Origin: Helicoverpa zea
Taxonomy: Eukaryota > Arthropoda > Insecta > Lepidoptera > Noctuidae
Length of the DNA stretch: 64,000 bases
NCBI RefSeq assembly: GCF_022581195.2
Contig: NC_061467.1
Location: 4,092,001 to 4,156,000, forward strand
Direction of reading: 5' to 3'
Position numbers and translations under genes: made by a program. A model generated the notes under the pieces. That model did no database searches. It worked only from the letters and a program-made list of their open reading frames with translations, and had not been told where the DNA came from. Below are positions 28,041 to 39,700 of this stretch, piece after piece. Within the stretch, counting starts at the first letter, position 1. Every line of letters begins with the position of its first letter.

Positions 28041-28650
28041 ACCGACTTCAAAAAAGGAGGTTCTCAATTCGACCGTATTTTTTTTTTTTTTTTTTTTTTT
28101 TTTGTATGTTTGTTACGCGATTACTCCGCCAGTTATTAATCGATTTTGATGATTCTTTTTTTGTTTGATAGGATATACTCCCGAGGTGGTCCCATAGTCA
28201 TCAGGTCAGGATCTGATGATGGAAACCCTGAGAAATCGAGGGCAACCTTCGAAAGTTGTAGGCATACATAGGGTAAAAACTTGACACTCAGGTGTACGCC
28301 TAAAAGCACTATTCAACTGTGAAGATTTGGAGCTGATCTGATGATGGAAACCAGAGAGGGTCGAGGGAACTCGACAACTGAATATGTGAACTACCTCGTG
28401 TTTGGGCTTAAATTATTTGTATTGACAAGACCTTTGCAACAGTGAAGGTTTGGAGCTGACCTGATGATGGAGACCAGAGAAAGTAAGTCGAGGGAACTCG
28501 ACAACTGAATATGTAAAATACCTCGTATTTGGACTTATATTCTTTGTATTGATGAGAACTTCTCACTTGTATGGATAGTGACAACTATTCGTATCACTGA
28601 AAAGCTTTAAATAAAAAACTTTTTTACAAAAAAATTAAACCGACTTCCCA
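28041..28650 (+). repeat. Lepidopteran 'accgacttc' family repeat with tandem copies
   Basis: Begins accgacttcaaaaaaggagg, a very common moth interspersed repeat start, then a 26-base T run (28078-28103) and cgattactccgccagttatt. It continues into internal tandem units and returns to accgacttccc near 28640. No coding capacity was seen. The family's transposition class is not certain; I only recognise the sequence as a frequent dispersed repeat. Confidence 0.65.
28319..28563 (+). repeat. Two diverged tandem copies, period about 123 bp
   Basis: Copy one starts gtgaagatttggagctga (28319) and copy two gtgaaggtttggagctga (28442). Both contain ctgatgatgg, agtcgaggg or ggtcgaggg, gaactcgacaactgaatatg and a cctcgt-tttgg stretch. 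Copy two has about five extra bases after accagagaa. A third, weaker relative of the ctgatgatggaaacc part lies near 28208. Confidence 0.85.
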
Positions 28651-28657
28651 AAACACT

Positions 28658-28786
28658 AAAAAGCAAAAAAAAATCTATTTTTAGGTGCATCGGCCTAGAA
28701 GTCGGTGGCAAAATTAACTTAGTAACATCCATTAGACACCGACTTCTAGGCCGATGCACCTAAAAATAGATTTTTTTTTGCTTTTT
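28658..28786. repeat. Perfect 50-bp inverted repeat with 29-bp loop
   Basis: Left arm 28658-28707 and right arm 28737-28786 are exact reverse complements over 50 bp, including a nine-base A run against a nine-base T run and the core aggtgcatcggcctagaagt. Such perfection implies recent origin or ongoing gene conversion. The arms end in tcggtg/caccga, echoing the accgactt ends of the neighbouring repeat, so this may be the terminus of that element. If transcribed with the MMP intron it would fold into a long hairpin. Confidence 0.92.
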
Positions 28787-31700
28787 TTATATTTTGGTTT
28801 GAATACACAGAAATCCAAGACTTAAATTGAAAAGTCAACAATCAAAAAAACTCATCCGTTGTTTTGTGCGCTGTGAACAAAAAGCTCCAAAAAATTTGAG
28901 TGCAATCATAGTATGCAGCGCTTTAACGAGTGAGTGGGATAAAGTTTAAATCTAGGGTTGTGCTATATAAAACTGAGTAAGAAATGTTGGCTTGATAAAT
29001 GATGCGATGGTTCAATGAATCTCCATCAGCGCGCGTGGCGCTGCAATTTGAAAAAGGAATTACAGCTATCTGCTCCCTGCTCTCTTTATGGACTTGGCAT
29101 TACAGCATTCCTTGCATCAAAATGTCAGCGTGTAAGTTTGTGGATTCCTGTGCGTCTATCAAATATTCAAATATGGAATTCGCATACCTAACACTCAAGC
29201 TTAGAATGCACTGAATTGCTTTATATTTTTCATATAAAATAGTTCTTAAAATATAATCCTTTATCATAAAGTGTGATGTATGAGTTCGGTATCTTTGTGT
29301 TATGTGTGTATTTGGCTCGGTTGGCGACATAAAAACCGTCGCTCGTGTAACTAACAAGGTTATTGTATCGGAACTTTGAACCCGCGATGATAGATGCACT
29401 GGAGGCGGACGCTTGCATGCTTATCAACGAACATGCAGCTTATGTGCGCTTATTTTAAAACGTGGAATTTTTATACAGTACATTTTGTTGTAGTTTAAAT
29501 AACTTTATGTTTAAATGGTTCTGAAATATTTAGTTGGATTTCGATGATTGAATTAACACAAATGCATTGATGATATAGTGTTTAATAACCCCGATTAAAA
29601 TATATATCGCAACTTGAAAATAACTCAGTGCCGTCTCATGAGCGTTTCTTTCGTTCACGTCGACAAATCAATTACTCAAACCAATATAAGCTATAACATG
29701 TTAAAGTAGGCATGCACAAAGCGGCACTGCAAAGCGTGCACAAACATGAATCAGGTGAAAACCACTTCAAAGCCTCGCATTATAGCATAGCGTAGAGCAC
29801 GCAAATTGGACGCGTTGATCGCGTCACAAGTTCTATTGATACAAAATAGCAACAAGCGTGCCGTTCGGCGACACATGAGCGTTCGCACGCGTGTTTGCTG
29901 CCGCTGTTGACCGTCCGAGGCACAGACGCAAACATCCCCGCCCTCCGACATCTGGCCCAAACGATATTGCTCACGCACAATACTCGCGACCCACGTTTGT
30001 TCAACCTCCGCTGTTTATACCTACCCTGGAAACACTTCCTCCGCTATGTGGACCTTCCCGCTACGCATTAGTGTTCCACAGAAATCACAATAGGTAAATT
30101 ATACGCAAAAGCTAGTCTAGTCAACTTTAATTTTCGACTGCGAACCCAAACCCCATTACCGTATCCTTTTTACACCAAACAATGTAGGAAATGGGTACAG
30201 GAAAAATGCAGGAGCAACTTTATGTGAACCCACTTACGATATTTGCTCTCGATAAAGGTGAAAAATGTAAAGTAGCAGATAAACGTTTAGATATGAGAAA
30301 ACCACGTGCGAATAGATATTAAATCGAATTCTAACTAGAAATCTGAAACCTCATTAGAGAGGATATTCGTTCCAAATGCTCGAATGTGTCGCAGCGTTGA
30401 CATAAAACTTGAATGCTCCTTCGTACAGTCGGAAATCAAATAAAGAGGAGCAGCTGTCGTCGGTGCAGTTGCGAAGTGCTCCGCTACATGCTCGTCTTCG
30501 TCACACAGACGTAATATCATCCAATCCCACGCGACTCCAACAAATGACACTAGAAAAATGTTGTCTCGCTTTCTGCAACTAAGTTCGTGAGCTGTGTACA
30601 TACTGTTGCCACAATTTGTGGAAATAGCTAAATTCTCATAAGCTTGGAGCGCTTCATGTGATTTGATGCCTATTCATTAAAAGGTTAGGGCTCGGACTCG
30701 TTTCCACGCCTATGTTGGTACGAGCGTGTTGATCCTCACAATAAAAGGTTGTATTGCAGCGCAAATATTGAGAACTGAGAGCGCGCACTGACCCCGACTC
30801 ATTTCATCTATGCTAACCCCTGTTATCGCCATCTCATATAGACTCAATTGTCTTGTGGGAAAGCCCAATGACCGTTCACAAGCTCTATGATCGACTGGTT
30901 GGAATCCAGAATAAAAACTGAAAAATGACAATTACACTTTAGCATTAGCAATTAAAAGCGTTTTGTGTTCAGATTTTTATATTTTCACAGAGCTTTGAAA
31001 TGAATATCAAAAGGTTTTTCTAGTAGAAACAATAGAGGGATATTATACGTGAATGCTGGAATAACAGCACAAACGCACAACTGGGACTCTAATCCCGGCC
31101 GGGTTGGGGAGAGCACGCGCCGCCACACTTCCTCTGGATAATTTACAATTTGCGTTTATATTTAGACATTCTCTCAATACCACTATTAAATGAGTACCTA
31201 TAGGTACAAAAAAGGAATAATTAGTTTTTAAAGTTCCTTTTTGGGTAAAACTGGATCCATTACCAAGACTTATCTGTCGGTAATATTGCGAGTCCGCACT
31301 TGGGCAGTTTCTTAGCAACCTTAGTGACCATCAATAGAAGTAAACTTCCGGCACCTTCGAAACCATACTCAATTTATTTTGTCGGCCGTTAGTAGAATGT
31401 TCTCGAGCAAGCGATGATGTTACAAAGTGCTATTTCGAGCAATCCTTACAGTTAGACCCTTATTTAAACAGCGGCTTTCATGGGTCCCAAGGTGGCCCTC
31501 CACGAGCTCACGTTGCGTACTGACTCGAGTTGCGCCACCGATCTGCTTTCAATAAAATTATATGCATAGATTTTCATACTGAAACTTTTTCTATTTCAGT
31601 CGACACATGAAGTCAGGATTTCGAAGTGACAACTTATTTCGATTTCTTTAACAAACCTCAGACGAATAATTCCAGAAATGTTTGAAGGTCTAACCGAATA

Positions 31701-32821
31701 GGGATTACAACATACTTTATAAAAACGTATTTATGTCTCCCAATAGAATTGAATCTGAATATTGTCGATGAATATCTCAAATCCAACGAATAAATCGTGC
31801 GATTGAAATGTAAATAGGTACGAACGAACTGCGTTGTGGAATTAATATTTTGATTGGATTAATCTATTAACACAATATCGGAGTGCACAATGGCTCCACT
31901 CGCGGTGGTCGGCATACGTGCCTACTGGGCCAGTGCCGACAGTGCACTCATATTATATACTTAGGTATAATGAACATCGGCCGGATGGCGCATAGGAAAT
32001 GATAGCAATGTGAATCGTTTAATCATATCAGCCACACATGCCTAAACTGTTCATTATTGTACTATGAGCACGAGCTACAACTATTAGTAGGTACAGCCAC
32101 ACTATATGCATGAGGAAATACTAGTATGTTAGAATACTTGTAATTGGAATGCGAGTTAGTAAAATTCATAAGTCAGCGTATTTGCAAAAGATATTGACTA
32201 GGGAGTGGGGCGCCCGAACACACCTGAGAATCCGAATGATTCCGGGGTTAGCGGAAATATGCGAGTATTACGGAGTTGATGTACCTCTCGGATGTTACTA
32301 CTAGGCAATACACTAGCGTTTAATGTCTTTGAGACGCTTTAAACTGCGGAATGTGCGTGACACGCGATTTTATGTTAATAGTAGGGCCGTAAGTACTGAG
32401 AATATCTGGACATCTACCGGCCAGAGTTAATTTCGTTTTTATAACACCACAAACCCGAATGATCTGTTTACTAGCGGGTCAGTAATAAAAAAGGGGCCGT
32501 GGTAGCCATTACGGAGCGAGTAGTCGCGCCGCCCGGTGTCGCCCCCTATCGGGTTGCAAGTGAAACGGATCGTAGGGGGCGGTGACAGATAACGACCAAT
32601 ATGGCCGATGGTAAATGTCAACTCGATGATATCAACTGATCTACCTCAGTGAATTTCAGTGTTCATGTCCTAATTTTGGTATAACATTTTGAAGAACATT
32701 ACATTCCACCCAATGGCGCTTCAAAGTGTATATTTGAGTTATGGACTGCTTGAAGTTGTAATTTGCGTAATAACATTCATCTTTACCCTCTCATAGCTTA
32801 TAGGAAGGAATGACAGTAGTC
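28787..32821. other. Non-coding block
   Basis: No exon, RNA gene or clear mobile element was recognised. Frames on both strands near 29750-30100 and 30335-30600 overlap one another and carry no domain. Confidence 0.5.
32537..32586. repeat. Short inverted repeat around gccccccta-type core
   Basis: tgtcgccccctat (from 32537) pairs imperfectly with tagggggcggtgaca (to 32586): an exact 8-bp GCCCCCTA/TAGGGGGC stem flanked by TGTC/GACA. The stem is short enough that chance is possible. Confidence 0.35.
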
Positions 32822-32824
32822 TTA

Positions 32825-33058
32825 GGCGTCGTCCTAATTGGCAGCGATCGCACGATGGCGCGATGCGTTTTTCATCTCACGATCTCACTATCTCACTTGC
32901 GAGGTTCAAATAGGACACTCTGATGAAATCTGTATGTTTGAACTCATCGAACGACGAGAACGCATCGTGTCATCGTACAATCGCTGTCAATTAGGACGAC
33001 GTCTTAGATGAAAAACGCATCGCGCCATCGCGCGATCGCTGCCAATTAGGACGACGCC
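32825..33058. mobile_element. MITE with 51-bp terminal inverted repeats and TTA duplications
   Basis: A 234-bp element begins GGCGTCGTCCTAATTGGCAG and ends in its reverse complement. The terminal inverted repeats match over about 51 bp with one mismatch, so the copy is young. TTA at 32822-32824 and 33059-33061 is the target-site duplication; three-base TWA duplications are typical of PIF/Harbinger elements. A second, more diverged copy of the right end lies just inside it (about 32958-33007), so the right terminus is duplicated in tandem. It has no coding capacity and would depend on a transposase made elsewhere. Confidence 0.9.
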
Positions 33059-33061
33059 TTA

Positions 33062-36000
33062 TAGAGCAATTCTGCTGCTTAGGAAACTTTCCTGCAAGGT
33101 TTAAATCTTTAATCAAACTCAAAACCAGTAAAGAACTAAAATTCGTCTTTCCATACATTTGTATAAGACTATTAGCAGACATCTACAATATCTGTCTTTA
33201 GTCACATTGGGCTTTCATCATCCATCATGTTTGGACATGTTTTCCGAACCGTAGTTATTGACTATCGCACTGAACCATCGCATTCATTACTCTGATTATA
33301 GGATTACATTCGTTAAACAAAAACTAAAAACTGATAAAATTGAACCTTATCGTATGACTGTCGGATTAGTTGATTTATAGTTGGTTATAAACCTTCTTTT
33401 CCTTTTCCATTATAAAGAACTCAATACGGACTTTGATGATGTCGGTGTCTGTAAAAACCCGACTTGTTTTGTTCTAAATAAAAGAACTATCAGCTAGGCT
33501 GTCCGTACAATTCCGTTTCCCATCTGCGGTTGTTTGTTGCCCGTAGGTATTAAAATTTTCATCAAATCTGGTATTACTTAATCCACAGGGAGTGTGCGAG
33601 TATCTGAGGCCGTGCATGCCGACGGGTCGCGTTATGCCACGATGCCGGTGACACATCCATTATAGTGACATTTTCCCGCCCTTTTCCCTGTCACATTTGA
33701 CAGGTTTGAAAGCGACTCCTCCTCGCCAATGTTTTCGGCTTGATCCTCATCCTCTCCGCCCACATACATGATATATTGATGATTGAAAAACACTGTTGTT
33801 TCGTAATAGCGCAAAAAGAAGGCTTTACTGAAAAGATAAAACCTTTTCACTGAAGTTAACTTCAGTTTCAGACGTCAAACTAAGATTTTGATAGCATTTT
33901 CCTAAAGGTTCTTATTGTTTTCAGAATATAATAACTTCATCTACTTAAAAACATTCGTAGACCCTAAGACAATTTAGTCCACACATGAGCAATTTTATAA
34001 GATTTACCAGCTTGATTAATTGTTTAATCAAGGCCACCTATCTCTCCTTGCTTACCAGGCTATCAGTCAAAGGCCTTGGAGCAGAGTGGACGTCCTGTCC
34101 CATCTCACTACTGCAGTTATTTATAGACGCAATCTTCGCATTGTTGCTGGAAAAAATCGCCACCTGTGTTAGCGCGTTCTACGATTTATTGCTTTTATTG
34201 GGAACAGATTCACGCTGATGCGAACACCACATGTACTTATATTATACTTGTATGTAATAATATAGTAAAATTATCTTCAACTGTACTAATTAGAATTTAT
34301 TTTGTTACAGGTAAGCTTAAACTGATTCTGATCAACACCTACAGTAAGTAAGTGTAACTTAACTTAAAAGGTGGAGATCTTTAGAAAAGTCAACCGTACA
34401 GAGCTACCCTATAAAAAACATTAATCCAGTTAGCGACTAAAAACAAAACTCCAACTTAATTTCGGAGCTAAGCTCCACTCTGGCATAGCATCCTCGGCGG
34501 GCGTTGGTCGGCAGAATACCGCGAAAATTAATTTCCAAATGTGAAATAGCACTACGTTTGTGGAGACGAGCGGCGCCAATGAACTGTCCGTAATAAATGT
34601 CATTAGAGCACGTGACGTCACTCGGGGAACATGGCTGCCGACTCTCCGCATCCAATTATGTCTCAAAACTGCCGGACATAAATTTCAATAACACAATTTG
34701 TCACAATTTGCGGCGGCGTCGAAACTGCTGTCGGCTCTTTGTTTTTTGAATGCGGTGGGCAGTATCGTAACAGTTCCATATTCTCTCACTGACATCAACC
34801 AAGTAAACAGCGGTCTACATATCGGGTTAACGCGGCGCAATCAAATTTTCCCCGCGATAAGTTATTTGTTTGTTGTATACGCGATTCCAAACAATTGTTC
34901 AAGTGAAGATGTCGAATTCATACTCCCTCGTATGAATCATTTTACAAAACATATTGTTTTAGCACTAAATATAGTAGTTAGCTCTATTTATAGCCAACTT
35001 AACCGCAGAGTGTAAAGTGCTAAGTCCACAATTAAATAGGTATTATTAATTTGCTATGTTGATAGAGCATTTATATATAAAAGCATCTATGAGTGCTGAG
35101 CTATACCTATATGGATTGATTTAACGAATTTCAATGTGACCAGAAATAAGTAAAAGAACTGAACACCTTCAGCTAGTTTAATATCACATGCGCTTCACGC
35201 ATATCACGTGAAAAGTCAAACGGAAAACCCATCCTTTATATAAACCATTATTGTGACTTAGGCCGTTTATTTATCACGTTGCTTAACAATACGAAAACAG
35301 CTTTGAAATCGCGAAACAGATTTGAAATAAAGCTGCGAACTCACAGAAGGGAAACACAAACAAATTAATTGTTACAGTTATACAGTTGACATCGGCAACT
35401 GAATAATGACGTAAGCGACAAGCTGAGAGCGCCCTTGCTAGCGGCGTCTACTCCACCAACTAAAATCGCGAATTAATCGCCAATGAAAATTTCCGTCGAG
35501 CCGTGAAATTACAATTTAAGCGAAGCCTGTTTATATTATGACGTATAGGTAACTCAATGTTCTCTACCTATGTTACATGTAAGATACATGGCAGAACGTG
35601 TGACTGCCCTAAAATTACTTTAGTATCAAATATAATTTAAGTTTAAAACAAAGTTATTAGAATATAATTCGATTCTGTTGAAGTATAAATTATTCCAAAC
35701 GCTAAGATTCAGGCCATAGAAGTGTTTTCAAGATATAATATGCTCAGAAAACCCCATTAGCCTACCTAAATAAATGTGAATAATGTTGTACCTGGGTGTA
35801 ACTAACTATAGCTAGTAAAACAAACATTTATTGGATTACAGCCATTTCGAGGTATAAATTTCACGCAAAGTAATTTCCCGTTGCCTAAATATCAAAAACT
35901 AAATGTATTTAAAGCTACGTATCCATTTACAAGTATAATAAGATATCGGGTATATCCCGCCACAATCATTAGATTATCGTCGCTCGGACATGAAGCCACA

Positions 36001-36380
36001 ATTCGGCGCTACTTATACCGGCGAAGCCTTGCGACGCCCTTACTCGATACTGACTCACACATTTATTACCTTATAGGATTATCATATCGGCATTTTGCTT
36101 GCTTCTATATTGATTGGGACAGGTAGACCTCTCTTTTATAAAAATCGTTTACGATCTTTATTTTTATGAAGGGATAATCCATTTACGAGGATATTAAAAA
36201 TTATCGAACGCCCTTAATGAACTGCGCTGCAAGTAAATTACGAAAGGCCCAATATTAATTTTGTGAGAGAGAACTGATAAGTGGCCAGTCCCTTGAACAG
36301 ATGTTAATATTTATCAGTTAATAGTTATGTAAAGTGCAGTTTTTAATAGTTATGAGTATGTAATGCGATATTATCGTATA
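33062..36380. other. Non-coding block containing ratchet candidate 1
   Basis: Besides the site at 34310/34311 nothing is recognised. The part around 35390-35520 (with tcgcgaattaatcgccaatg) is less AT-rich and could be a conserved regulatory element, which cannot be tested from one sequence. Confidence 0.5.
34283..34316 (+). promoter_or_regulatory. Candidate recursive splice site (ratchet point)
   Basis: The acceptor tttattttgttacag (ending 34310) abuts the donor gtaagc (34311-34316). A consensus branch point tactaat lies at 34284-34290, putting the branch adenosine about 21 bases before the AG. It is on the MMP strand and 15.6 kb upstream of the second ratchet candidate at 49920. The donor ends in C rather than T at position six, so it is slightly weaker than the 49921 site, but its branch point is better. 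Confidence 0.62.
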
Positions 36381-36560
36381 ATTTATCGACGCCGCCCCGC
36401 TGGCCGCGCTTATAACCGCCCGCCCGGCGCGGCGCAGGGCTGTGTGCGGGCCGTGGGCACAGCACGTCACGGCACGAGCGCGCGGCTGCTGCCATATCAC
36501 TCCCAACCTCCGCACGCCGCGGACGCACTCTCGGTGCCGCGGCCAGCTTCCTAACGCAAA
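36381..36560. promoter_or_regulatory. GC-rich, CpG-rich island in AT-rich DNA; possible promoter
   Basis: About 180 bp with dense CG dinucleotides (for example cgcccggcgcggcgcagggc) stands out from AT-rich flanks. It lies about 190 bp left of the ATG and two perfect donor motifs at 36736-36772. GC-rich segments often accompany first exons in moths, so a promoter is plausible. No TATA box or unambiguous initiator could be assigned; a TCAGT initiator-like word occurs near 36315 but is common by chance. Several frames are open across it merely because GC-rich DNA has few stops. Confidence 0.3.
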
Positions 36561-36745
36561 ACAATTCAAATCAAACATTCCATTAATTGTACGTCTCGCG
36601 GCGATAACGCGCGCCGTTTTATTACTCCGTCTTTTATTTTCGTTTTTATTTCGCATCTCCTAATGCAATTGCACTCGAGCAGCGCGGACTGTATTATTTT
36701 TTACGTTGTTATTCTTGTTTTTATTGGTTTTGTGCGTAAGTGAAA

Positions 36746-36766
36746 ATGGAGGCGCGCTATGAAACG
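36746..36766 (+). CDS. Candidate tiny 5' coding exon (MEARYET)
   Basis: An ATG in a good insect start context (gaaaATGG) opens seven codons, M-E-A-R-Y-E-T, and is followed at 36767 by a perfect donor gtgagt, with no phase remainder. Read through, the frame would stop three codons later (V-S-W-stop), as expected if splicing occurs. A second perfect donor, gtaagt, lies just upstream at 36736 and could end a non-coding 5' exon instead. A GC-rich stretch (36381-36560) precedes it. The peptide is no signal sequence, so if it belongs to the MMP gene it would be an unusual isoform; it could equally start another gene or be chance. No transcript evidence is available. Confidence 0.25.
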
Positions 36767-36772
36767 GTGAGT

Positions 36773-39700
36773 TGGTAACATTAATAAATTATTTATTACT
36801 TCCGTTTTACACAATGGGTATTATGTTTAGATTTTAATTAGTTTCATATTTGTTTATCTTTCGTATATTAGTTTCAGTTTTTTTTAACAAAAACAGTTGT
36901 GAATTTCAACCTGAATATCTATGAAACTAGTAGACAAAACATAACAAATCTAAAATTTAGCTTGCCACTAACTACTGAGATATTCTTATTTACATATTCT
37001 GGAAAATAACTTCTGAAAACTGGCCCTATAGTTAACTCATTAGGGCTGTAACCATACTACGATATCAACTAACAAAAATATGAGTTTATCCAAAATATTT
37101 AACAATTCCATGGGTCTAGAAACCATAAGTTTCTCAAGTTACAATAGCTAATGCTGCGGTATCCTGAAGTCGGTCAAAATTTACTCTTGCAATTTTCGAT
37201 TGAGTCTTATGTGCAATCAATTAGTCTAGCTTTAAATTATTTGAAACAAACCGGCATACGACTATAACTGTAGAATAATAACCAAATTCCGTCTTTGAAC
37301 TTTCTTACTGCACACACAAATCTGTGACATCAATTTGACTTATGTATTGTGATCCCGAGCACTCTCCACTCAGGCGCATTGTGAGCCAATCAGTAACAAA
37401 CATCCATTCCATTAGACCATTTAAACTTGTCACAGTGAGCGACAGTAAGCGCACGTTACGTACAATGAATTTCTATTGTCGTGGATATATCTCTAATCTG
37501 TACTTACGTATCACTTGTACATATAATCTTGTCATTAAATTAATCGTCATGCGTTATGTAAGGAAATGTGTCAGCTAAATAATATTTTATTGAATAAACG
37601 TTAATTTTAACTTATAGATTTCAATTAAGACGATCTATTTCTAAGAGTGTAAAATAATGTATCTTTTACTCATTGATTTAAACTGCGAAAGGCAAGTCCC
37701 TAAAAGCAACGCCCCTATCACATTCCTATTTATCCACAATGCTACATTAAACTTCATTACACAAACATGATCTATCATATCGAACAATCGTAATAGCTCC
37801 TCGCATTATGTTCCCATAATACACAAGTATTTCATTCAGCTATCGATTGAGTGGCTTCCCTTTGGCCAGATAGCATATGATAAGATACTTTATCTCGTCC
37901 GGGCCGGCCGCCCCCTGACGCTGCCACTCTCACCCTGATATAAAAAACATACCTTAATGAGGATGCCCAGTACAACGATACTATAATCTAAACCATCTCA
38001 AAACGATTTCCGAAGAATGGTTATATTTTTGGTTCATAAGTCGCGTTATTACAAGCGTCTATACAATCATAAAACATTAATAAAGGAAATTCAACTGCCC
38101 TTATTCAGCGAAGAATGATTGTGAATACATACATTCAAATTTAATGGGGCTATATACCTGCATTGAGATTGAGCCCAAGTGAATTAAAAAGGAACCAAAT
38201 AAAAAGGGAAGCCATTATTTTGCTGTCGGTTCTATCTAATCTAAATCACTCTACAGCGAAATAGGCTGCAATATTGTGTTATTATTACAATCAGCGTCAA
38301 TACGAACTTCCACCTACAGTCCCAAGAATTCTCAATCCGACTGAATTATGAGTTTTTAATAAAACGTTTAGAAGACATTTTAATTCGAAACACGTAACTA
38401 TAGACCGATTTTAAAAAATATGTCAACAATCGGTGGAATGATTACCCGCTATTTTCCTGGTAGATGTTCCATACTACACGTGAGTGCAATGCCGACTACA
38501 GAACAATGGAGCGCTAGGCACAAGGAGCTGCCTAGCTCTTTAATAGACCATTATTTTCATAGTCTCTCAATACGCAACGCAAGACCAAGAAACGCGGCTG
38601 TTTTGTTTTATAAACAAACGCCTTTGTGTGGCCACAGTCATACCTACTCGTAACTTACTCGATTTACTCATATCATAAGGAATTGTAATTCCTTATTATT
38701 ACACTCTGGAAAGCATGATTCAATGTAAAGAGTTGAAACCCATTTGAATTTCAAATTGCTCAAAATGTTGCCTTCATAATATTTCTGCTGTAGATTAATG
38801 AAAATATCTCTAAATATAATTTGCAATGTACAATTGTTGTGACGTAAGAATGTCTCGATCAATTAAGAACAGTCATGCGAGCGGCTAACTCTCTAATTAT
38901 CTCTAGTGGATTCCTCAAAACTACGCCATCCATTAGGAAAGTTAGTCCGTGGCCAACGTAACACCTCAGGCCACGTTACAACGTCATCCGATATTAGTCA
39001 TCTAAACTCGTTGAGGAAAACCCAACAAGGAATATTATATAGGCCCAAAACATTCACATTAATTGTGCGACGCCAATTGATTAGTCACTCCTTACTGAGA
39101 CACTTAAACAAAGGACAGAGATGTTCCACGCGTTTTTAGAAACTTAGAAGGCATTCTTACAGAGAATAATCAAACTGTTTGTCAAAACATTATCTATTTA
39201 ATAGAAACAGACATTCCAGTTATTCGTATAAAAAGTATTCATATCTCTTCAGTACGCGTTAACAATTACAAAGTATTTATTATTTGGATCTCGAGTGAGT
39301 TCTATTTTTGGAAGCTCCTATTTTTCCCGAAATATATTTTTGTGTAAACAAGACATTACTTATACCTGGTTTTGTGGGTGTGATCGTTTTGCGAAAATGT
39401 ATAGAGAGAAGGTGAACGTCACTAGTTGGAAGTGTAGTGGGGAATACGATCCTGGCACAAATTGATTGAGAGCGACATTTGATATAAAATTGTGTTGTGA
39501 TTGATGCGACCCCGCCTCGAACGTGGCTCCGCTAAGTGCTCTGTCGTGGTGTCGCTTATATATACACACCTACACCAGCATGTAAGGCCATTAGATACAC
39601 GCTGAAAGTATATGTAATGTAACAACTAGATACATCTTACATTATGTACGAGGCGAAGCGGGTTTGCCGAGTAATCTTTTTATATATTCATATCGCCACA

